From contig MFHO01000003.1 of NCBI GenBank assembly GCA_001778635.1, positions 1 through 37,695 of the forward strand: 37,695 nucleotides of DNA. The letters run 5' to 3'. The notes under the pieces are model-generated. The model ran no database searches and was not told the DNA's origin. It saw nothing but the letters and a program-made list of their open reading frames with translations. The translations under genes were made by a program, and so were the position numbers. The DNA comes from Candidatus Giovannonibacteria bacterium RIFCSPHIGHO2_02_FULL_45_13. Lineage in GTDB: Bacteria > Patescibacteriota > Minisyncoccia > UBA11713 > 2-01-FULL-45-33. Every line of letters starts with the position of its first letter. Position 1 is the first letter of the stretch. Positions 1 through 7,612 of the stretch are shown piece by piece.

Positions 1-1
1 T

Positions 2-376
2 CAGATGATTCCTACTGGCAATATTGCGCACGGAGATTTGATTTACGACGCCGGACCGAAAACCGTCAAAGCGCTGGCGGCTTTGGCGAAAGAGGCGAAA
101 TTTGTTTTGTGGAACGGCACTCTCGGTATTTGCGAAACCGGATTCGCGTATGGCACAAAAACCTTGGCGAAAGAGTTGGGCAAGTCAAAAGCATTCAAAG
201 TTATTGGCGGAGGAGATACCGTTGCGGCAATTCGAAAATTCAAACTGGAAAAAAACTTTGACTTCATCTCCACCGGCGGCGGCGCAATGTTGGAGTTTCT
301 GGCGAAAGGAACGCTTCCGGGAATTGCCGCCCTTGGCGAGCCTCGCCTCTGGCGGGAGGCATTGAAGAAAAAATAA
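2..376 (+). CDS. pgk: Phosphoglycerate kinase, C-terminal part (5' truncated by window edge)
   Basis: Translation has Pgk C-terminal motifs VLWNGTLGICE, KVIGGGDTVAAI, FISTGGGAMLEFLAKGTLPGI; ends TAA at 374-376. Confidence 0.95.
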   Translation, partial: QMIPTGNIAHGDLIYDAGPKTVKALAALAKEAKFVLWNGTLGICETGFAYGTKTLAKELGKSKAFKVIGGGDTVAAIRKFKLEKNFDFISTGGGAMLEFLAKGTLPGIAALGEPRLWREALKKK

Positions 377-405
377 AGCCGACCCCTCGGCTTTTTAATT
401 TTTTA
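377..405 (+). terminator. Rho-independent terminator after pgk
   Basis: aaGCCGAcccCTCGGCttttt followed by a T-rich tract. Confidence 0.75.
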
Positions 406-409
406 TTTG

Positions 410-449
410 ATATTACACTTTTGTAACGGTCGTGAACAAAGTGTAATAT
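410..449. repeat. 12-bp perfect inverted repeat ATATTACACTTT-N16-AAAGTGTAATAT
   Basis: Arms read directly at 410-421 and 438-449. Confidence 0.85.
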
Positions 450-505
450 TGGCATTGCTGGGAAAGTAGTAGTGTGCTAGGGATAAGTTGTTCTTTGACA
501 GATAA

Positions 506-583
506 GCCCTTTCTCTGTAGAAGCAAAGGGCAAGTCGCTTGCGCAGTAATGCGCGAGCAAAAACTGACAGCCGCACCGGCTGT
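506..583 (+). promoter_or_regulatory. Structured leader of the unknown 330-aa gene (serial hairpins)
   Basis: GCCCTTT/AAAGGGC (506-531), GCGC/GCGC (541-554), ACAGCCG-CAC-CGGCTGT (567-583), directly before the RBS-like AGAAAGAGG and ATG at 599. Confidence 0.5.
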
Positions 584-598
584 AGAAAGAGGTGTTTT

Positions 599-1588
599 AT
601 GGAACTGATGGGTTCGCTTCCCGCGAGCTCTGTGGCGGAGACGGAGCATATTCCTTATCTCCTTACGGAAAAAGGAAGTTTGGTTTTTACTATCGGACCA
701 AACGGCCATGTTTGGGGGCATAGAATAGAGGAAGGCGGCACAAAACGAGATATTGAGCTTGAAGTCTACGCGCCAGTCGAGGATGGATACACTTTGAGGC
801 GAAAGAACGAGCACGCTTCATCTGGGTGGGCTTTACACAGTGATTTAACAGAAAGCCAGAAAAGGGCAATTAGATTTATTTTAGCGCAGAAGGCCCTGCC
901 TACTATTTTGGGATCTTTGGTTTTGTCTCAAGACTTGGGGTGCGATTTCCGAGCACATTATAGAAAGTTTAATCCGCCTTCTTTGTCATATGGAGAGCTT
1001 TGCAACGTATTGAATTTAACAAAAAGCTATTTTAAAAATGTAAGGCTTGTAGATTGCTTGTCGCAGAATAAAGTGAGCAAGACCGGGCTTTTTAATGTCG
1101 AATATCACGACGAGAAATTCCTTTTTACTATTGGGCAGGCGTATTTTAGTTGTGCTGGAGGCGCTTCAGTAGCAAATGTGCATTATGGCAAACTTGGAGA
1201 TATATCCCCTAGGACAGATTTTAGCCCACTACCTTTCACTGATTTGACTGGGATGTATAAATACGGCTACAGGTTGTTTGAGCGCGGCACAGAAGGCGAC
1301 TTTCCTTACTATGTTTTATCAGCGGCGCAGGCCAGAAACAAAAAATTTTCTGTCGGTTCTTTTCCGGCGTGTGTTGAGCGCAAGCTCATACCAAACGAGA
1401 TAACTGTTTTGTACGATACAGAAAATCTTTTTGACGTTTTTGAAATAGACGATGCCTTGCTGCTTTTGGAAGAAAAAAGAATTTCGGAAGAGCAGTCAGA
1501 GCTTTATTGGACCGTTGCAGTTGCCGATAACCAAATTACCAGAGAACATAAGCGTTTGTTTTCCAACAATCCCAATTTATACAAATAA
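599..1588 (+). CDS. Hypothetical protein, ~330 aa, no recognised domain
   Basis: Long ORF; start at 599 preferred over 539 because of the purine-rich RBS upstream; terminator downstream. Confidence 0.75.
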   Translation: MELMGSLPASSVAETEHIPYLLTEKGSLVFTIGPNGHVWGHRIEEGGTKRDIELEVYAPVEDGYTLRRKNEHASSGWALHSDLTESQKRAIRFILAQKALPTILGSLVLSQDLGCDFRAHYRKFNPPSLSYGELCNVLNLTKSYFKNVRLVDCLSQNKVSKTGLFNVEYHDEKFLFTIGQAYFSCAGGASVANVHYGKLGDISPRTDFSPLPFTDLTGMYKYGYRLFERGTEGDFPYYVLSAAQARNKKFSVGSFPACVERKLIPNEITVLYDTENLFDVFEIDDALLLLEEKRISEEQSELYWTVAVADNQITREHKRLFSNNPNLYK

Positions 1589-1590
1589 TA

Positions 1591-1622
1591 TTTGCCCCGC
1601 CACGGCGGGGTTTTTCCTTTTT
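1591..1622 (+). terminator. Rho-independent terminator
   Basis: gCCCCGCCacGGCGGGGtttttccttttt. Confidence 0.85.
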
Positions 1623-1634
1623 GTGCCTCGGTTC

Positions 1635-1658
1635 AACTTTCCGCGATCGCGGAAAGTT
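1635..1658. repeat. 24-bp perfect palindrome AACTTTCCGCGATCGCGGAAAGTT
   Basis: Read directly; abuts the start of the duplicated pgk 3' end. Confidence 0.9.
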
Positions 1659-1659
1659 G

Positions 1660-1761
1660 GGCGGCGCTATGCTGGAATTTCTGGCAAAAGGAACGCTTCC
1701 GGGCATTGCCGCCCTCAGGGGCGAGCCTCGCCTCTGGCGGGAGGCATTGAAGAAAAAATGA
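1660..1761 (+). pseudogene. Second, diverged copy of the pgk 3' end (GGAMLEFLAKGTLPGIAALRGEPRLWREALKKK*)
   Basis: Nearly identical to 278-376; the differences are synonymous third-position or TTG/CTG changes plus one inserted codon; no upstream pgk sequence. Confidence 0.9.
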
Positions 1762-1803
1762 TTGTGTGTTAAGTTTGAGAAAGAAAGATTTTTGGAGGTT
1801 GTT

Positions 1804-2202
1804 GTGAAAAAATCAAAAAGCCCAGTTGAGAAAATTATTAAAAATTTGATCAAGTTAACTACGGTTCCGATTGAGAAGTCTGTAATTAAGTGGCGGATGG
1901 ATAAGGTTTTCGGCCAGTATCGTTTTGAGGCAAAATACAAAGATAAAATTTATGTTTTTGACGGCAGACACTTCATTGTTTGCAATAAGCAAGACCCAGA
2001 TCTTTTGCTGAATATCAAAATCAACGTGGCGCCAAAATTGTTGGGTGAACTCTGGATGCTTATATGCGGCCAGCATGACAAAGAGCTTGCCGAAGATCAA
2101 GCTGCGCGTGAGCGAGAAGTCAAAATCTCGAAACAAACACAAGAGGCGGAGCGCAAACATGTTCTTGAAAATACAGAAAGGATTCTTAAGGATTTCAAGT
2201 GA
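1804..2202 (+). CDS. Hypothetical protein, ~132 aa
   Basis: ORF; GTG start at 1804 preceded by GGAGG at 1794-1798; the track start at 1762 lies directly behind the pgk fragment. Confidence 0.65.
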   Translation: MKKSKSPVEKIIKNLIKLTTVPIEKSVIKWRMDKVFGQYRFEAKYKDKIYVFDGRHFIVCNKQDPDLLLNIKINVAPKLLGELWMLICGQHDKELAEDQAAREREVKISKQTQEAERKHVLENTERILKDFK

Positions 2203-2213
2203 AAAAAAGATTT

Positions 2214-2245
2214 TTAAGCGGCTCGAGCGGGCCGCTTTTTTCTTT
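2214..2245 (+). terminator. Rho-independent terminator
   Basis: aaGCGGCtcgagcggGCCGCttttttctttt. Confidence 0.8.
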
Positions 2246-2273
2246 TATCATGATAAGCTATACTAATTTAATC

Positions 2274-3080
2274 ATGGCTTGGTTTAAAGACGCGGAGCAT
2301 TTTAAGTCGGTTTGCGGTTATGAGATAAACGGCGGATGGTACCCGAGAGTAACGCAGATTTTGTCTATTAAAGCAAAACCGGCGCTTGAATTTTTTTTAA
2401 AAGAAGTCGGGTCTTACGCCGCGGCGGATGAGATAAAAACAAAATCGGCGGAGGAGGGGACGCTGGTGCATGAAACCATTCAAAAGCTGGCTGTTGGCGA
2501 GGAGATAGCGATTCCAAAAGAAGTCCAGCCGGCCGCGGCGGCCTTCGTGGAATTTCAGAAGAAAAATCAGATTTTTTTTCATCCGGAATACGTGGAAAGC
2601 AGAATTTGGTCTAATCTTCATCGTTACGCCGGCACCGTTGACGCTCTTGCAACAATTGGCGGAAAATTCGGCGTTTTGGATATAAAAACTTCAACCGGAT
2701 TTTATCCGGAATACAATTTGCAGACAGCTGCTTACGTTTTGGCTTTGCAAGAATTGGATTTGAAGCGCGCGCTGAAATTGCCTGGCGAAATAGCGACTCG
2801 ATGGATTTTGAGGGTTGATCAGCAGAGACAGTGTCTTCGTTGTGGCGCTAGCTTGCGCGAGAAGGGCGGGAGAAATAAAGTTCGGCAAGCCAAGAGCGGC
2901 AATGGCACGGAGCATTGCGGCTCTTCGCATGAAGACCACTACTGGGGGCCAGTTGAGGGAATAGTTGAAATGCGTGAGTCCCCATATTATTTCAAAGACA
3001 TAAAAGCTTTCCTCGCTGCCAAAACCCTCTGGGAATGGGAAAACGATTATTGGCTCAAACAGGTCGGGTATTTAAGATAA
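2274..3080 (+). CDS. PD-(D/E)XK nuclease superfamily protein (RecB/Cas4-like fold)
   Basis: EGTLVHETIQKL, YAGTVDALATIGGKFGVLDIKTS, LQTAAYVLALQEL motifs; a CxxC plus C/H-rich insert near the C-terminus. Confidence 0.75.
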   Translation: MAWFKDAEHFKSVCGYEINGGWYPRVTQILSIKAKPALEFFLKEVGSYAAADEIKTKSAEEGTLVHETIQKLAVGEEIAIPKEVQPAAAAFVEFQKKNQIFFHPEYVESRIWSNLHRYAGTVDALATIGGKFGVLDIKTSTGFYPEYNLQTAAYVLALQELDLKRALKLPGEIATRWILRVDQQRQCLRCGASLREKGGRNKVRQAKSGNGTEHCGSSHEDHYWGPVEGIVEMRESPYYFKDIKAFLAAKTLWEWENDYWLKQVGYLR

Positions 3081-3081
3081 T

Positions 3082-4077
3082 ATGCCAGAAAAACCGCCAC
3101 AAAATTTAGAAAATATTGGAGAACCAAAAACTCCCGAATCCGAACTTTCTCCGGAGGTTTTGGAAAAGGTGATGGCCAAAGTGCAGGATGTCAATGAAAA
3201 AAACACGGCAGTGCATTCAATTAGGCAGCATAAAGTAGCAAACAAAAAAGAATTTACTGCCAGGCTTGATGACTTAAAAAAAATATTACAAGAGGGTCTA
3301 CTCGGCCAACCATATAGAGAAAAGGACACCATCACAAAAAAAGAATGGGCTGAATATGCCAGAAAACGCGGAGATGCTTTTGTCTTTTTTAATAAAGTTG
3401 GCTATGACATAGATAAATTAGAAGATAGTGATTGGATTGCGGGACAACACGAAAATCCGTTGGCAATCATTTTTAATGTCGAGCAATTCAAATCCAACGA
3501 AGAATCAGAAGCTGATTATACTAGGAATACTGAACCCTTTAAAACCAAGACTTATGGCATAAACTCTGAAGGCCGTATAATATATAAAGCAGACCCCGAG
3601 CCTAGTGACAGAAAAAGAACAGTAGTTCCATTCCCCGAAATGGGTTACGCTCTTACTTTTCGTGTCGCCCCGCGTTTTTTTAACGGTATTGTTTTGAGAG
3701 CGGATAGAGAGCGTACGGATGAAGAATTAGCGAAAATAAAGAGTAAGAATCGTGAAAAAAGATTACATGAGAATATTGAAAGAGGGTTATCTGCTGATGA
3801 AGCTTCGCGATACTACAAAACTACATCGCAATTCTACGACGCAGACATAAGTGATCTTAGAAAGAGATATAAATATATAGAACAGGCCGACGAAGAAGCG
3901 ATTCAGAAAAGAGTTGGCGATATTGTTTCTATAATGAGGAACGCAAATCCAGAAAACGAAAAGTTGTTTTTGCCTATTTACGATATTCGCGGCAATCTTT
4001 GGTGGCCGAAGAAGATGAGCCACGAGGAGGTTAAAAAATTTGTGGAGGAGAGGGATAAGAATAAAAAAGAAAAATGA
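3082..4077 (+). CDS. Hypothetical protein, 331 aa
   Basis: Long ORF; stop overlaps the start of the next gene. Confidence 0.75.
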   Translation: MPEKPPQNLENIGEPKTPESELSPEVLEKVMAKVQDVNEKNTAVHSIRQHKVANKKEFTARLDDLKKILQEGLLGQPYREKDTITKKEWAEYARKRGDAFVFFNKVGYDIDKLEDSDWIAGQHENPLAIIFNVEQFKSNEESEADYTRNTEPFKTKTYGINSEGRIIYKADPEPSDRKRTVVPFPEMGYALTFRVAPRFFNGIVLRADRERTDEELAKIKSKNREKRLHENIERGLSADEASRYYKTTSQFYDADISDLRKRYKYIEQADEEAIQKRVGDIVSIMRNANPENEKLFLPIYDIRGNLWWPKKMSHEEVKKFVEERDKNKKEK

Positions 4078-4583
4078 TAAGTCAATTTATAAAAGGCAGA
4101 GTATATGTATTCATTGATGCGGAGAATCTGTTTTATTCTCAGCGCACTTTGGGTTGGCGAATTTCTTATGAAAAACTGATGAAATATTTTAAAGAAGAAT
4201 GCGGCAAAGAAACTAAATGCTTTATCTACAAAGGAGTAGATGAGCATAATTTAGATCAGAAAAAATTTTTGGATATGCTGGACATAAATGGCTATATTGT
4301 ACGAACAAGAGTTGTGAAGAAAATTAAAGATCACAAGGGCGGATACAAGTGGAAAAACAATCTTGACATGGAGTTGGCATTTGAAATGGATGATGCAAAA
4401 GACAAATACGATACTGCAGTTTTAATTTCCGGAGACAGCGATTTCTATGTACCAATTGATAGAATTAAGAAAGCCGGTAAGCGCATTATTGTTATGTCAA
4501 CCAGGGGTCATATTGCCAAAGAATTACTCGAACGAGCTAAATATATTGATTTACGAAAAATTAAACATGAAATATCTCAATAA
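4074..4583 (+). CDS. NYN domain (LabA/DUF88-like, PIN-fold) putative RNase
   Basis: VYVFIDAENLFYSQ, VLISGDSDFYVPIDRIKKAGKRIIVMS, LLERAKYIDLRKI. Confidence 0.85.
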   Translation: MISQFIKGRVYVFIDAENLFYSQRTLGWRISYEKLMKYFKEECGKETKCFIYKGVDEHNLDQKKFLDMLDINGYIVRTRVVKKIKDHKGGYKWKNNLDMELAFEMDDAKDKYDTAVLISGDSDFYVPIDRIKKAGKRIIVMSTRGHIAKELLERAKYIDLRKIKHEISQ

Positions 4584-4681
4584 AAATCTGGCGCTATCCG
4601 AAGATACGCCAGAGTGTCATCACATTGTAAGCATAGCAACCCCATTATTAATGTCAATAGCTAAATGTGGATAACTAAAAT

Positions 4682-5650
4682 ATGCGTTACGACATTTATT
4701 TTCATGGTGGGTGTTTTGACGGAGCGGCATCGGCGGCGATGCTGCTTTATTTTTTAAGATTGCGCGGGGATGATTACGGAAAATTTATCCCGCTTACTCA
4801 TCCAATAAATAAAAAATGGTGGAAAAAATTAAAGCCCAAAAATCAGATGGCGATTGTTGACATAATTTATCATCCTAAGGCCGCAATCTGGTTTGATCAT
4901 CACCCCACTACTTTTATTGATAAAAAATGGGAGAAGAATTTCAAAAACGACAAAAATCATGTTCTAAATGACGGGAGTCCGTCATGCACCGGCCTGATTT
5001 ACAGGCATTTTACGAAAAAATTTCCGCCCAAGGCGGATCAGCCTCTGGCTGAAAAAATAGGCCCGCCGAAACGCATTAAAAATTTAGCTCATTGGGCGGA
5101 TATTATTGATCGGGCGCGGTTTGGATCAGCCAAAGAGGCAATGGGGTTTGGATCGGCAGCGCTAAGAATCGCTAAATCATTTGTTGATAAAAAGCCGTCG
5201 CTTGATTACGCGAAGTTGCTTATAAAAGCGCTTAGCGAGAAACCTCTTGCTTTTGTTGAAAAATTCAAGCCCGTTAGGACAAGATTTTTAAAACACAAAA
5301 GAGATTTGAAAAAATCTTTGCCGGAAATTAAAAAGCGACTGGTTTTGCGCGGGAAAGTAGTCGTACTTTATGGGATGGAGAAGCGCCTGGCTGGCGCGAG
5401 ATTCGCTTCTTATTATTTTTATCCGCAAGCAAAATATTCCGTGAGAATTTTAAAAAGAGACAATAATTACGTTTTAAGCGTCGGCCAAAATCCTTGGAAT
5501 CCTCCCAAGCGCCCAATGATCGGCCAATATTTAGAGAAGAAATACGGCGGCGGCGGGCATTCCGTCGCTGGGAGCGCGGCTTTTACAAAAAAAAGCGACG
5601 CTTTGCGCGAGGCATTGAATATTGCAGATTATTTAAACAAACATGTCTAA
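4682..5650 (+). CDS. DHH-family phosphoesterase
   Basis: MRYDIYFHGGCFDGAASAAML, AIWFDHHPTTF, C-terminal GGGGHSVAGSAAF (DHHA1). Confidence 0.85.
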   Translation: MRYDIYFHGGCFDGAASAAMLLYFLRLRGDDYGKFIPLTHPINKKWWKKLKPKNQMAIVDIIYHPKAAIWFDHHPTTFIDKKWEKNFKNDKNHVLNDGSPSCTGLIYRHFTKKFPPKADQPLAEKIGPPKRIKNLAHWADIIDRARFGSAKEAMGFGSAALRIAKSFVDKKPSLDYAKLLIKALSEKPLAFVEKFKPVRTRFLKHKRDLKKSLPEIKKRLVLRGKVVVLYGMEKRLAGARFASYYFYPQAKYSVRILKRDNNYVLSVGQNPWNPPKRPMIGQYLEKKYGGGGHSVAGSAAFTKKSDALREALNIADYLNKHV

Positions 5651-6104
5651 AAGCTTGCCCGCTGTTGGGCGGGAAAAACTAATTGTTTATACGGACGGGG
5701 GGTCGCGAGGGAATCCCGGGGAAGCGGCGATTGGGGTAGTTATTTGTGACGGCGAGGGGAGGATGATTAAGGAGTACGGAGAAAAGATTGGGGTAAAAAC
5801 AAACAACGAGGCCGAATACGCGGCGGTAATTTTCGCGCTGAAAAAAACAAAGGCGCTTTTTGGGAAGGAAAAAACTAGAAAAATGGAGGTAGAAATGCGG
5901 ATGGATTCGGAGCTTGTCGCAAGCCAGCTTAATGGAGAATACAAAATTGAGGAAGAAAGAATGTTCCCGCTTTTTATTTCAGTTTGGAACTTAAAGATGG
6001 ATTTTGCCAAGGTTACTTTCAGCCATGTTCGGAGGGAGCAAAATAAAGAGGCGGACAGGTTGGTAAATATGGCGCTTGATAGTGAGCAAGGCAGGTTGCT
6101 ATAG
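5643..6104 (+). CDS. RNase H family protein (RNase HI-like)
   Basis: LIVYTDGGSRGNPGEAAIG, KTNNEAEYAAVIFAL, RMDSELVASQLNG, HVRREQNKEADRLVN. Confidence 0.9.
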   Translation: MSKSLPAVGREKLIVYTDGGSRGNPGEAAIGVVICDGEGRMIKEYGEKIGVKTNNEAEYAAVIFALKKTKALFGKEKTRKMEVEMRMDSELVASQLNGEYKIEEERMFPLFISVWNLKMDFAKVTFSHVRREQNKEADRLVNMALDSEQGRLL

Positions 6105-6115
6105 TCAAGCTTAGC

Positions 6116-7612
6116 TTGATGGCAAAACTAACACCGTATTTTTTGGTCGCGTTTTTGGCGGGAGTCGGCATCCGTTCGTTTTTTAATGTGCCGGAAAAGT
6201 GGATATTCGGTTTTTTGGGGTTGGCGATTGGATTTTTAATTATTTTGTTTTTTAGCACAAGACCGATACCTCACCCCCCAACCCCCTCTCCTTCACAAGG
6301 AGAGGGGGAGAGAAAAGAGACACCAGTCTCTTTTCTGGGGGTGAGGTTTGTCTCTGCGTCATTTTTGCTTATCTTTTTCCTCCTCGGCATGCTGCGCTTT
6401 TCGATTTTTGAAAATAACATTGTAGATGACCGACTCCATAACTACTACGGCCAGACCATGACTTTGCAAGGCACAGTTATTTCAAGCGAAACACAACAAA
6501 ACTCATCGCGCTTGGTTTTAGAAACCGATTTCGGGAGGCTTTTGGTCGTATCGCGCATTTATCCGCAATATAAATATGGGGAGAAATTAGAAGTGGCGGG
6601 TGAGATATTAGAGCCGGAAAATTATGCAGGTTTTGACACGAAGCAATATTTGGCAAAGAGCGGGATTTATTCTCAGATGGTTTTTCCAGAAATTAAGGAG
6701 AGACCCTACCCCCTAACCCCCTCCCCTTACGAAGGGGAGGGGGGAAAGAAAGAGATACCATCTCTTTCTTGGGGGAGAGGTGTTCTGGCGCTGACAAAGA
6801 ACAAAGTTTTGGTTTCTCTTTTCCGCGTGCGTGAAAAATTTGAAGCAAACCTGAAAAATATTTTGCCGGAACCGCATGCGTCTTTGGCCAACGGTATGCT
6901 TTTGGGAGAAGAAGGCGTTTTGCCGGAGAATTTACTAGACGCTTTCAGAAAAACCAGCACCATCCATATTTTAGTGCTTTCCGGCTACAATATTACAATT
7001 GTTGGCACATTTCTTCTCGCGTTTTTCGGTTTTATTTTGCCATACGCATTCGCGTGGGTTTTGTCTATTTTCGGCATAATTCTTTTTACTTTAATGACGG
7101 GGGCGGAGCCAGCGGCGGTGCGCGCGGCAATTATGGCCGTAATCGGCCTTTTGGCTTTGAGATCCGGAAGGCTGCGCGCGCCCTTGCTTTCGCTTTTATT
7201 TGCCGCGGCCCTCATGGTTTTTATAAACCCGATGTATTTGAGGTTTGACCGCGGTTTTCAACTTTCTTTCGCGGCAACTCTGGGGCTGATTTTGCTTGCA
7301 TCGCGCTTCCAAAAAGCTTTTTGGTTTTTTCCGAAGTTGTTGGGTGTGCGCGAAGCGGCGGCGGCTTCAGCCGCGGCACAGCTTTTTGTTTTGCCGCTTT
7401 TGATTTTTTGGGGAAATCCGGTTTCAATTTTTACTTTGCCAGCGAATATTTTGGTTGTTACCGCCGTCCCGGCGGTAATGTTTTTTAGTTTTTTGGGCAG
7501 CATGGCGGTTTTTTTGTCTCGGGCGCTAGGCGCCGCGTTAGCATCGGCAAGCTACATTTTAATAACTTATCAAATTTATGTCGTTGAATTTTTCACAAAG
7601 CTCAATATATAA
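6116..7612 (+). CDS. comEC: ComEC/Rec2 competence membrane protein, channel part
   Basis: HILVLSGYNITIV, TGAEPAAVRAAIMA, RFDRGFQLSFAATLGLI motifs, multiple TM stretches. Confidence 0.9.
   Translation: MMAKLTPYFLVAFLAGVGIRSFFNVPEKWIFGFLGLAIGFLIILFFSTRPIPHPPTPSPSQGEGERKETPVSFLGVRFVSASFLLIFFLLGMLRFSIFENNIVDDRLHNYYGQTMTLQGTVISSETQQNSSRLVLETDFGRLLVVSRIYPQYKYGEKLEVAGEILEPENYAGFDTKQYLAKSGIYSQMVFPEIKERPYPLTPSPYEGEGGKKEIPSLSWGRGVLALTKNKVLVSLFRVREKFEANLKNILPEPHASLANGMLLGEEGVLPENLLDAFRKTSTIHILVLSGYNITIVGTFLLAFFGFILPYAFAWVLSIFGIILFTLMTGAEPAAVRAAIMAVIGLLALRSGRLRAPLLSLLFAAALMVFINPMYLRFDRGFQLSFAATLGLILLASRFQKAFWFFPKLLGVREAAAASAAAQLFVLPLLIFWGNPVSIFTLPANILVVTAVPAVMFFSFLGSMAVFLSRALGAALASASYILITYQIYVVEFFTKLNI
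6268..6347. repeat. In-frame palindromic element 1 in comEC
   Basis: Outer stem ACCTCACCCCC/GGGGGTGAGGT enclosing CCCCCTCTCC-TTCACAA-GGAGAGGGGG and AGAAAAGAGAC-ACCA-GTCTCTTTTCT. Confidence 0.9.
6702..6781. repeat. In-frame palindromic element 2 in comEC
   Basis: Same architecture: CCCCCTCCCCTT-ACG-AAGGGGAGGGGG and AAGAAAGAGAT-ACC-ATCTCTTTCTT inside a degenerate outer stem. Confidence 0.9.

Noticed and set aside
413-814. 133-aa minus-strand ORF antisense to the unknown gene
   Set aside because: Spans the inverted repeat and leader; Cys/Ser-rich antisense translation with no RBS; sense ORF is better supported.
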